From positions 1-64,000 of the forward strand of contig CACZHT010000006.1 in the NCBI GenBank assembly GCA_902781045.1: a DNA stretch of 64,000 nt, written 5' to 3'. The notes below the pieces were generated by a model. That model did not search any database. It was not told the origin of the DNA and saw nothing but the letters and a program-made list of their open reading frames with translations. Below, in pieces: positions 47,415 through 59,000 of the stretch. The DNA comes from an uncultured Bacteroidales bacterium. GTDB taxonomy: Bacteria > Bacteroidota > Bacteroidia > Bacteroidales > Muribaculaceae. Both the position numbers and the translations under genes were made by a program. Every line of letters begins with the position of its first letter. Within the stretch, counting starts at the first letter, position 1.

Positions 47415-47792
47415 ATGAAATCACTGAAAATGATTATGCTTCTGCTGCTCGTTTTTGCAGCATCATCATTCGGCAATGAGCCGAACGGGACAAAAGATGA
47501 GAAACTGATTGATCTGTCAGGCACGGGCATAAGACCGCACTTAGTTGAACCCACAGCCACCTACAGCATTTCAAGCCGTATGCTGACCATACGATTCGAC
47601 GAAACGGACTTCGAGCCCTACACGCTGTCCATCGAGTCGATGTATGCCTCGTTGGACTACTATGTGACCACCCCGTTCGCCAGTCTGTACATTTCGTCAG
47701 ATGTAGTTAACGTCACCCTGTACATTCAGACCAACAGTGGCGACCTCTACTATGGCTCGTTCGAGGCCACCGGCAACACAAGCATGGAGTAG
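47415..47792 (+). CDS. Small secreted protein (DUF3244-like)
   Basis: 125 residues with a signal peptide (MKSLKMIMLLLLVFAASSFG). The rest is a short beta-rich domain ('TYSISSRMLTIRFDETDFEPYTLSIES ... SDVVNVTLYIQTNSGDLYYGSFE') resembling the DUF3244 family of small Bacteroidetes secreted proteins. Function is unknown. It is the first gene after the promoter at 47348-47380, and a strong hairpin (47808-47873) separates it from the next gene, so it may be made in larger amounts than the RHS protein. Confidence 0.7.
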   Translation: MKSLKMIMLLLLVFAASSFGNEPNGTKDEKLIDLSGTGIRPHLVEPTATYSISSRMLTIRFDETDFEPYTLSIESMYASLDYYVTTPFASLYISSDVVNVTLYIQTNSGDLYYGSFEATGNTSME

Positions 47793-47807
47793 AAGATGGT
47801 TGCGGGA

Positions 47808-47873
47808 GGGGGTGGATGTGCCCCGTCAACTTCACGATAATCCGGCACATCCCCCCCCGCCTCGCAGCAACTT
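47808..47873 (+). terminator. Long GC-rich inverted repeat between small protein and next gene
   Basis: GTTGCGGGAGGGGGTGGATG and its near-complement CATCCCCCCCCGCCTCGCAG form ~24-bp arms around a ~17 nt loop. No U-run follows, so it may be an attenuator or mRNA-stabilising hairpin rather than a full terminator. Confidence 0.5.
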
Positions 47874-47972
47874 GAGAGGTTTATCTCATTTGACAACAAA
47901 GGAAAGACTTCATTGTGCTGTCGCAGAGAGGCGTTAGGATTTAATTGATTGATATTCAAAAGAATTTGAAAT

Positions 47973-49955
47973 ATGAGACCAAGAATCACAATTCTTGCAT
48001 TTTTAACATTCTACTTGTGTGTGACACAAATGTCTGCACAGGCGCCTGGCGGTGTAGCCGGTGCTGAGCTGTGGTTGCGGGCGGAACCGATAGCAGGGAG
48101 CCCTGACACGCTCTATCGTTGGCATGACTTGTCGGGCGATAGCTCGAGGATGAGACTATCCGGCGGGCAGGAGTTCACACAACGACGCCACGAGATGCAT
48201 TCGTTCAACTTTCATCCGGCATTTCACCTTGCCGATACACACATCAGCGCCACACTTCCCCACACCAACTTGTGGCAGACCACCATTCTTGGTGTCTTTG
48301 CCTCGGACGGCACCGCATTCGGAAGCGACTCTTTGTTATATAGCTACGACTTTCCCGTTTTGCAGGGATTGGGTGCCAACCTTTACCGAAACTCTGTCAC
48401 CACGGGATGGATAACGCACAGCTTCGGCACCACAGACAACAACACCTCGCTACGGGTGGTCGCACATCAGTATGCCGCCACTCCACACCATTCAGTGTGG
48501 AACAATGGTCTGAACGGTCCTGCGACATTCTCATTTACAGGAAATCAGTCTACTTTCTACTGTCCTGAAGCAATTGTTTATGGGCGTATGCTCTCGCAAT
48601 TGGAACGCCGCCAGGTCGAGACCTACCTCGCGTTAAGGCACGGCATCACACTTACAGGCTCATATTTCGCTCCTGACGGCTCGCTACTGTGGGACTGTGC
48701 CGACAACAGTGCATATCATCACCGCGTCACAGGAATCGCCCGATGGCCGCAAAGCATGATGGACCAGCCCATCTCCACAACATCTTATGAGGAGGGTAGC
48801 GGGTATGCTAGCAATCTGCCAGGGAACGACTCTTATTGGAGACTCCGCGACAGCCTCTCCACCGACCGCCGTCTGTTGGTCATCGGCCGCAAGCCGAACT
48901 GCCCTCTGCCCGTGGGCGGGCATCTGGTGTGGGGCGATGATGGTGGCGCATTGACGATGACACAACTTCAGAGCGACACATTGTGGCGCGTGATGGGTCG
49001 CACCTGGCATTATGAGACCAGCGTCACTGCCGAGCCCGACACAGCTGGCAACCATGTTGAACTCAGTTACGCGATTGCCAACACCTTGTCGCCCTATTAC
49101 ACCAACCACTTGGTGATGCTGGCGGGTGAAGACAGCCCGCCCGACCCGGAGGAATCAGCTGTCATTCCCTGCGCCGGAGCCGACACACAGCGACACAAGC
49201 TGATTTTCGACAACGCTTGCCTCACTCAGGCATCAGGACAGTATTTCACCTTTGCCCATTATGGTGGCCTGCTAGCCAAGGTCACCCCAATTCGCGCCTC
49301 ATGTGGCTACACCAGTGACGGCGGGATGCGGATTGATATCCTCTGCGGCACTCCCGTCTTCGCCTACAGCTTCACGTTCGGGGGGCCACTTTATGACAGT
49401 GACGGCGAACCGGACGCTAATATGGCCGAAGACCCTGAGTTGGAGGGCTACTTTGAGTCACGGCAGTACACCATCAGCGGTCTGCGTCAGGGGCTGTACC
49501 TGCTTACCCTGAGCCAGGGACGCGACACGACAGGCTCCGCTCCAGGTGGTGAGTTCGCGCCACCATATACCCAGCGATGGCAAGTGTTCATCGGTGTCGA
49601 ATGCGACTCCCTTACCGAGAACTCAGCGACCCTGCTACCCTCCACGATGCGGTCACCCAGGCAGGCGCCTTCCAAAGTCACGGGTGTAGATGACATTACA
49701 CCTGACAGACCCGACACCGCCGCTCTGTGGGTGACACGCAACGCGCACCGCTCTTTCACGGCCTCGCTCACCACAGAGGACAGCGGTCAAGCACAACTGC
49801 TCGTGTTCGATGCCACTGGCCGCCTGCTGGGACAATATTCGATGACTTTGGGCAACATCAGGACAGCAGACTTCACTGTTCCTGCACCTGGAGTATACAT
49901 TGTCAAGGCACTGACCGACCACAGCGAGTGTTCTACCAGAATCATCAGTGATTAA
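47973..49955 (+). CDS. Secreted protein with lectin-like N-terminal domain and sorting-domain-like C-terminus
   Basis: 660 residues, signal peptide MRPRITILAFLTFYLCVTQMSAQ. The region from about residue 25 ('GVAGAELWLRAEPIAGSPDTLYRWHDLSGD') and 'GRMLSQLERRQVETYLALRHGITL' resembles concanavalin/LamG-like modules of Bacteroidetes gliding and surface proteins. The C-terminal ~75 residues ('AQLLVFDATGRLLGQYSM ... FTVPAPGVYIVKALTDH') resemble a type IX (type A) sorting domain. It lies 53 bp before the RHS gene and is probably co-transcribed with it. It could be an adhesin or an export/display partner for the RHS protein; this is inference from position only. Confidence 0.72.
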   Translation: MRPRITILAFLTFYLCVTQMSAQAPGGVAGAELWLRAEPIAGSPDTLYRWHDLSGDSSRMRLSGGQEFTQRRHEMHSFNFHPAFHLADTHISATLPHTNLWQTTILGVFASDGTAFGSDSLLYSYDFPVLQGLGANLYRNSVTTGWITHSFGTTDNNTSLRVVAHQYAATPHHSVWNNGLNGPATFSFTGNQSTFYCPEAIVYGRMLSQLERRQVETYLALRHGITLTGSYFAPDGSLLWDCADNSAYHHRVTGIARWPQSMMDQPISTTSYEEGSGYASNLPGNDSYWRLRDSLSTDRRLLVIGRKPNCPLPVGGHLVWGDDGGALTMTQLQSDTLWRVMGRTWHYETSVTAEPDTAGNHVELSYAIANTLSPYYTNHLVMLAGEDSPPDPEESAVIPCAGADTQRHKLIFDNACLTQASGQYFTFAHYGGLLAKVTPIRASCGYTSDGGMRIDILCGTPVFAYSFTFGGPLYDSDGEPDANMAEDPELEGYFESRQYTISGLRQGLYLLTLSQGRDTTGSAPGGEFAPPYTQRWQVFIGVECDSLTENSATLLPSTMRSPRQAPSKVTGVDDITPDRPDTAALWVTRNAHRSFTASLTTEDSGQAQLLVFDATGRLLGQYSMTLGNIRTADFTVPAPGVYIVKALTDHSECSTRIISD

Positions 49956-50008
49956 GACTCAATGTGAGTTCAACCACATAATATGTCAAACACCGAAACT
50001 ACAATCCT

Positions 50009-53000
50009 ATGAGACCCAAGCTATACCACAATAGAACATTCACATGGGGCATCGCTGCCATTGTATTCTTGAGCGTCACTTTCTCGCTGCCGGCACAATC
50101 ACTGACCGAGCGCGACTTCAGCCGTGGCGTGGCCGACAGCCTTTCCCTGTCGGGAATGACCACCATCAGCTTCGGTGACCGCGTGCTGCTGCACGACCTG
50201 CGGATGAGTGTCGCCGCGCTCGACTCCGTGTCCGTCCCGCCCATGGACTACGGCATGACCAATGTCACCGTGCAGGGCGAGGGTTGCCGGTTCTTGCCGC
50301 ATGGCACACACTTCGGCGGCGAGGGCGCGACAGTGCGGCTGCGCTATGACCGCACCCGCATCCCCAGCGGCTACACCGAGGACGACATACGAACCTACTA
50401 TTATGACACGTCGCTCAGCCGTTGGGTGGCACTGGAGCGAATCGAGGTGGACAGGGCAACGGCCACCGTGGTGTCGCGCACCACCCACTTTACCGATATG
50501 GTCAACGGCGTGATTGTCGCCCCTGAGACTCCCGAGACCGGGGCGTTCGTGCCCACGATGATGACCGACATTCAAGCCGCCGATCCCACTTCCAGGCTTA
50601 CGTTCATCATGCCGCCGACCGCCAATAACCGCGGTTCGGCCAACCTGCAGTACCCGTTTGAGATGCCACCAGCACGCAACGGCATGCAGCCGAGCCTCGC
50701 GCTGACCTACGACAGCGACGGCGGTAGCGGCTGGGCTGGTGAGGGCTGGGACATCCGCGTGCCGGCCATCACCGTCGACACACGCTGGGGCGTGCCGCGC
50801 TACAGCACGGAGTTCGAGAGCGAGACCTATCTGCTCAACGGGCAGATGCTGGCCATGATGAGCGGGGGCTCAATGACTGTTGCGCACCGTCAGGACTCCA
50901 TACCCCGCCAGAGTGAGCGGCAGTTTTTTGTACGGCAGGGCGGCGACTTCAGCAAGATTGTGCGGCACGGCGACTCACCCGGCAGCTACTGGTGGCAGGT
51001 CACCGACCGCAACGGCACGGTCTACACCTACGGCAACACCGCAGCGGCGCGTGTCAGCGGCAGTTACACAGGCGCGGGCGACATGCAGCCGCGCGAGGTC
51101 ATCGCCGAGTGGCGGCTGACTGGCGTCCGCGAGACCCACGGCGACAGCATTGGCTATGTGTGGCAGGCCGCCGACGTGCCGTTGTACAGTGGCACGCTCA
51201 CCGCACGCGAGGTGTGGCTCAGCGAGGTCACCGCCAAGAATCAGGAACACAACGGCCCGCACACACGCGTTGTCTTCCACAATCGGCAGCTGGGTAAGGC
51301 GGTGAGCACCAACAGCGCGCGCTACGGCTTCCTCACCACGTCGACACGGCTGCTCGGGAGCGTCGATATCAACTTCCGTGCAGACACCATAGGAGATTAT
51401 GGTGCACTCCGCACTTACGCCATGAGCTACGAAGAGGGTGTGTTCCACAGTGATCGCCTGACACGTATCGACCATATCGTGGCGGGCGACACTGTCTCAT
51501 TCCAAAAATTCAAATACTATGATGACGCAACAGAAATTTCAAATTCCTTGAGTACTTTTGCGGTTGATGCCGACTCTATCAAAGGCGGCGATGGCAACTC
51601 ATCGGCCTTCCTGCCTCACAAAATAGGGGATATAGAGTTGCGTTCCGTACCTTCTGCATTAGGAGGCACATTTTCACGAAACTATAGCGGCTCGCTGTAT
51701 GCTGGTGTCGGCTATGGCACATCTCCTGGAAAAACTCTGACTGGCGGCTTGGCGCTTGGCTATGGCCAAAGTAATTCGACAGGCGAAGCGACATTGGTAG
51801 ACCTGGATGGTGACGGCTTGCCCGACAAAGTGCGCAAGACCAACAATGGGCTGGAGTACTGCCGCCAAACCCTCACCGACGGGGTTGCCACATTCGACAA
51901 CCCTGTCCCCGTTCAGACAAACGGTGTATCACTCTCCAACTTCTCCCGCAGCAAGACTTCCACCACCACCATAGGCGGAAAGAGATATGTGGGAGTGTAC
52001 AGCTTTACCATAGAGGACGGTGTTGATTGGATGACCTCTACATCGCGCACCACCCACTATTTTGCCGATGTCAACGGTGACGGCCTCGTAGATTTGGTTA
52101 ACAACGGCCATGTCTATTTCAATCACATCGTGTATGGCAGCGACGGCAAGCCTAGACCCACCTTTACCAACACAAGTGTCGATACCCCAAGTCCCATCAA
52201 CAACAACGGCGCAATAAGTACCATAGTTCTTGATGCGATTACAGAGGATATGGACACGTTGGTGGAGTCCTCGCCCATGCAGGACGTGGTACGCTACTGG
52301 GTGGCGCCGATGGATGGCACCGTATGTATTGATGGCACCGTGACCCGTCAACAGCCTAGTGGAATCTACGATCAAGAGGAGTACGCCCAGGCTGACTCGC
52401 TCCATGTCGCCATCGAGCATGGCGGTTCAGAGATATGGGGCCGCTCTATCGCCAAGGACGACGCCACGTCCTACACGCACAGTGTGTCGAACGTGAATGT
52501 CTATGCCGGTGACAGAATTTTCTTCCGTCTGCAGTGTGGCCGCCAGCAGTATAGTGACGGTTCGTTCGACAAGGTCGTATGGCCGGTTTCTGTCTCCTAT
52601 GTCACTGACAACCTGCTGGATAGTGAGCCCAATGGTCATTCCCTGCATTTTTACAGTCCTGAAGAGGACAATGTGCCGCTCGTAGGTACGGAGCTTCCTG
52701 CCGACACGGCATCCATCACCATATTCAACACCTACAGCAAGCCCGCGACAAGCGATGATGTCACGCTCACTATCCGTTACACAGGCCACACCGCCCTGGC
52801 ACAGCCAACCTATGGCGAATGGACACGCGAGGCAAGCGATACCACAGCTGTATGGTCGATGACATTGGGCCGCCTGCAGGAAGTGGCGGCAGAGAACGTC
52901 CCGCTGGCTGTGCCTGCCGTGTTCAATGACGGAGTGTTCTCATTCGAAGTCTCTTCAACGAGCAACGTCCGTTGGGAAGACGTGAGCTGGCGGCCGTCGT

Positions 53001-56000
53001 TACGTTATGTGCATGACCTCGGGACAAGACTTGACACCTCGATTGTCGCCGCCAATCCGCAGTACAAAATATTCAACAAGCTGGTCAAGGCAGGGACAAT
53101 GTTCACCAATGGGAACACGCCGGTGACCAGCATCACGGTTACACTCAGTGTGACTCCTCACATGAGAAGTGGTTCCTATGAGGTCTTGACACTCAAAAAC
53201 TGTAATGACCTGATTGCAAAAATTCCCTTGTCCCAGCCTTTTAGCCAACACACGTATGCTGTAGACATACCCGCAGGTGAATCCGTCTGTGCAGAGTTCT
53301 TTGCGGATTATCAGATAAGCCCAAGCCAGATAAATGCTGCCACGGTTCAGTTCGGTCAGAATGGTCCAGTGATTCCGGCCAGCGTTTATTGCGTAGATTC
53401 TGGTGGCGACCTCGGGCCGACGCACCGTGGTTGGGGACAGTTCGTGTACAACGCTGGGGGTAACCGCTACGCACGTCCAATCGTGACCGACAGCCTGTCA
53501 ATGCCTCGCGACAGCGCCAGTTGTGACCCGCGTTCGATGAAAGTCACACTCTTGACTCCGTCAAACGATGACCCAACCTTCCTGAGGGGCGGCAAGCAGG
53601 ACATATACATCCATGGCGACACACTGAGTGCGGCGCGCCTGACCGACAACCATGTGTTGCCCGACTCCACGCTCTACGCTCTTGCCGACACAACCTTCAT
53701 TGTGGCTGGAACCAAGTTGAAGGGCACTGGTGCGCGTGGCATTACCTTGGTGTCAAAGTCATCAAGCACCGACGGCATTGCCGGTGTGAGCCTGGCAGGA
53801 CTGTCGCTGTCGGGCAATACTGCCGGCGGTAACTGCGAAATTAAAAATGCGTTCATGGACATGAATGGAGACGGCTATCCCGACATTGTCACTGAAGGAG
53901 CCATCCAGTATACCAATCCCTATGGCGGCTTTGCGCGTGGTGGCATGCTCGACCGTACTGCCTTGGGTCTTGCTGAGTCCGAGGAGCGAATGTTTAGCAC
54001 AAACGAAGGATACAACATCGGCTTCGGGGGCTCACCCATTTTCTCACATTCCACCATACGTTCCGGAGAGACGGCACGCCTCTCGGCCGAGAGTGCCACA
54101 GCCGCCGTCTCGCTCACGTTGGCCAATTCCAATAAGAGTGAATCGAAGATGTCCTATATTGACATTAATGGCGATGGCCTGCCCGACCTGGTTTCCCGCA
54201 GCGAGAACGGTCAGTTGTGGCTGCGTCTGAACATGGGTTATGGATTTAGTTCCCGTGTCTCCCTAGGGGTGTCGGACAGCATACAGACGACAAACGACAA
54301 GACTCAAACAGTAGGTTTAAGTGGCAGTTTCAACATAGGTGCTTCCAGTTTCGCGGGTGGCATCAGTGCTGCAGCCACCAAGACAACGGTTCTTTGCGCG
54401 TTCATTGATGTTAACGGGGACGGTCTGCCTGACAAGGTTTACGATGATAGAGGCACATTGAAGGTGCGTCAGAACTTGGGCGATGCATTTGCTACAGCTA
54501 TAGTTTGGAACGGATTGGACAGCCTTGAACGGCATGGAGCGACCTCAAGATCTGAAAATGTCGCATTTACCTACAGCTTCACCATCACGCCGCCCGGCAT
54601 CAAGATTGCCATCTCGCCCTCATTTGTTACCGGCAAGAGCATGAGCCAGCCCCAGCTCGAACTGCGCGACATCGATGGTGATGGCTTCATCGACATCCTT
54701 GAGAGCGACGGTGAGAACGACCTGCGCGTGCGTCGTTCCACCATCCGGCGCACCAATCGCCTGCGCTCAGTGACCAACTCGTTGGGCGGCAAGTTCGAGA
54801 TTGACTATGAACACTCCACCCCCACCTACGGCCTGCCGGGCGGCAAGTGGGTGATGTCCAGTGTCACTGTCGACCGTGGTATTCACGGCAACGATTATGA
54901 CATCCCCAACACCCGCCAGACTTTCGAGTACTCCCATGGCGTGCGTGACCGTCACGAGCGCGAGTTCCTGGGTTTCCATGAGGTGACCACCTGGCAGGTG
55001 GACCCCGGCAACGGCGATGCGCCGCTGCGGCAGACCGTCGAGGTCTACGACACCGCCAGCGTCTACACCGCGGGCAGCCTGCTCCTGTCCTATGTTGCCG
55101 ACCCGCAGGGCAACCGCTACGGCGAGACAAGGAACACCTACTATACCTACGCCCTGACCAACGACTGCGACAACAGTGCCTATAACGGCGGGCGATATTC
55201 CTACAGCACAAACGGCTACGAGGCCAGGAACGACCGCGGTGTCGCCTACTGCCCTGTGCGCTTCACCGAGACGCGCCGCTACGAGGGGGAGTCTGCGGCC
55301 GCCGTCATGTCACAGGACTGGTACCAGTACTACGTCCGCAGGGGCGACCACGGCCTGCTGCGGAAAGTCCGCCACACAGTGGGTGGAGGCCTCAACGCGA
55401 ATGGTGCGGGCACATACGACCGTCAGACCAATGTTGAGTACAGCGACAGTCTCTCGGGCACGGCACACATCTTCGGCCTGCCTAAACGGGTCAAGGTCAC
55501 CGACAAGCGGGGTAATCTCTACCACCTCACCGAGGCCACCTATAACCTCAACCACTCCAACCAGATCACCCAGATCAAGAGGATGCTGTCCTACGACGTG
55601 GCTACACCAGTTGGTGGTGGGGCCGGCCCGATAGGCCGGGGTGACGGCACCGGGACGGGCACCAACGGCATCGGCGACGGCATCGGGGGCGGGACCAACA
55701 GCTACAATCCCGACCAGGAGTCTAGCATATACGCGGAGTCTTACCCCAACCCCGTCTACGCTATCACCGACTACGACTACGACCTCCACGGCAATCTCCA
55801 TACCGTCCGGCTGCCCGACAATGGCAGTAACCAGCGCATGACCTATACATACACCTACGACGGTCTACAGAACATGCATCTGGTGGATGTTCAGGATTCA
55901 TTGAATTTCTCCAGCACGTTCGGCACTTTAGATTACCGGTTCGGCATCGCCCGCTCGCACAACGACATTAATAATGCCAGGACATATAGCTATGTAGACA

Positions 56001-59000
56001 ACTTGGGACGCGTGACTGGAATCAACTTCCCGAACGAGTTGCAGTTGTTTGCGAATAGCGGCCAATATAGCGAGACCCATCCGGCCTATTACACCATCGC
56101 CTTTGAGTATGAGCCTAAAGCCGATATTGATGCGGTTACCGGACACATCACCCGTCCCGCATACGCCATCACAAAGAGGCTGAATAATGGTGATGAACTG
56201 TCGAACCCGCAGTATGTTGAGAGCATCACTTTCGTTGACGGGTTCGGAAGACCAGTGCAGGTAAAGAAGCAGAGCGTGATTGAAAGTGTTAACATAACAG
56301 TCGAGCCTGTCTATGTCGTGAGCGGCCACCAGGTCTATGACGGATATGGCCGCGTGATTGAATCCTATCATCCCACTACAGATCCGCCTGCCCAGAGATT
56401 GGTGTTTCATAAGACACCTGATGCTGTGCAACCTACTGTGACTCAGTATGACGCGTTTGACAGGCCTGTGTCAATCACGCATCATGACGGCACGGTCACG
56501 TCCTACAGCTATGATGTCAACCCGTCAGAACACACCGAGGTGACTACCACGACCGACGCCAATCAGCACCAGAGCAAGGTGTATACTGATGGTGACGGCA
56601 GGACTGTCAAAACCGTTCAATATAAGGATGAGGGGAACAGCCAGGCATTGACCACCACATATCAATACGACGGCATCGGTCGTTTGACGGCAGTCACCGA
56701 CGCCGAGGGCAATGTCACCAGTTCTTCCTACGACCTGGGTGACCGCCGCACCTCGGTCGAGCATCCCGCAAGCGGAACTACCTCATTCACCTATGCACCT
56801 GCAGGCAATATGCTGACCAAGAGGACCGCCAATATGCAGGGTACTGGCAAAGCTATCCGCTACAGCTACAACTATCACCAGCTGGACACCGTCTTCTATC
56901 CCGACCATCCCGAGAACAACGTCTATTATTTCTACGGCACCAGTCAGGATGTTACCGGCGGTTGGAAAGGGCGCGTGAAGCTCAGGGTCGACGGAACAGG
57001 GGCAACCGAGTACACCTACGGCAACCTGGGCGAGGTCACTAGTGAGCGCAGGACGGTCGTGGTGCCAAACCAACATGTGGCAACCTTTAACACCTCGTGG
57101 AATTACGACAGTCAGGGCCGTCTGCACAGCATGACCTATCCCGATGAGATCACAGTCACCTACGGCTACGACGCCGGAGGCAACCTGAACCGTGTGTCGG
57201 GAAGCGACGGCTCCCACAACTGCGACTATGTGCAGGACATACACTATGACAAGTTTGGCGACAGGGTACGCATTTACTATGGTAATGGTTTCAAGACCGC
57301 TTATTTCTATAACGCCAAGAACCGGCGGATGAATCGGATTGTTACTACATCAAGTTCTCGCGCGCACATTGCGCTCCGCTCGTTCGGTTTTGACAATGTG
57401 GGCAATATCACTTCCGTGTCAACCTCATCGAGCAACATGTTGTTGCCCTCCATAAGGCACACGTATGGCTACGACGCACTGAACCGTCTGGTCAGCGCGC
57501 AAGGACAACATGGCAACAACTCTGCCGGCTACAGTCTGACGATGGAGTATGACGACCTGTACCGCGTTACGTCCAAACATCAGTTGATTCAGCAGGACAG
57601 CGTACAATTCGCGGGCAAATTGTTTGCGGGATACAACCTAGATTATACCTACAACCAGACCGCCGGGAAGAAGTTCCAGATGTCGACGGTGTCCGACACC
57701 AACTACCGCACGGCATTGGTGGCACCGACTGCCAATGACAGTGTCCGTGAGTCGCATTCTTATGAGTATGACAATAATGGCAACATTGTTTACGTTAATA
57801 CATCAAGAGCGAAGCCCGACATGACAACCCAACCAGATACCGTGCAGCGTACCCGTGAGGAGCGGTTCCGCTGGGATGAGGAGAACCGCCTGACGGCTCT
57901 CTCGCAGAACGGCTACGTCTCCAATTACTGGTATGACGCGAATGGCGACAGGGTCATCAAGGAGCATGGTGAGAACATGGCGGTGTTCGTCAACAGCCGC
58001 CAGGACGGTTGTGTGACACAGACAGGCCGGTACAGCGTTTACCCCAATCCCTATTACAGCTACGGCGATGATGGCCGTTACACCAAACACATCTACATCG
58101 GTTCGGAGCGTGTCCTGTCGCAGGTGGGCGGTGTGTATGGCGAGCCAAGAATTCTTGATGTCGCCGGACACGATGTGCGCATCAAGGTCGACTACCCTCA
58201 GATTCGCGCCAGTCAGGACTCGGTGATGGAGGCCGCCTACTCCCACTTCGACCTGCCCTACAACGGCACCGACCATGATAATTTCGGCAGGTACAAGTTC
58301 GACCTGCCGGGCTATTGGAATGGATCGTTGCAGACACCTCGTGACAGTGAGGAGGATGGTGATGAGGGTACACCCGCGCGAGCGCAAGAGCTGCTCTATT
58401 ATTACCACACCGACCACTTGGGCAGCTCCACGCTCGTCACTGACGGCAACGGACAGTTAGTCCAACAGATAGAGTATCTGCCCTACGGCGAGGTTTTCCT
58501 CGAGCGCCAGAATGGTGACTACGCCACCCCCTACAAGTTCAACGGCAAGGAACTGGACGAGGAGACGGGACTGTACTACTATGGAGCAAGATACATGAAT
58601 CCCCGCCTCAGCATCTGGTATGGCTGCGACCCGTTGCAGGAGAAAAATCCAGGTATCACGACTTATTCATACTGCCACGGAAATCCAGTCAATACAATTG
58701 ATCCTTTTGGACTGGACACAATTCACATGAATCTAAATGCCGAGATAGATTATGTGAACCATGAAGGAAATGATATTAACGTCGTAATCTTCGGTAAAAG
58801 CGAAAGATTATCAGGTATTGACATCTCAAAGAGTCTCTATAATCGCAAAGTTGTCACCAATATAATTAATTATTATGCGTCGCAACTTAGCTTGTATGGT
58901 GTTAAAATAGGTAGTGAGCAAGGAAATGGTTCTGTACCAGCTTTTCATAGAGATGGAGTAATATATATCAACCAATGTAGCAATGGTAGTATATCAAATA

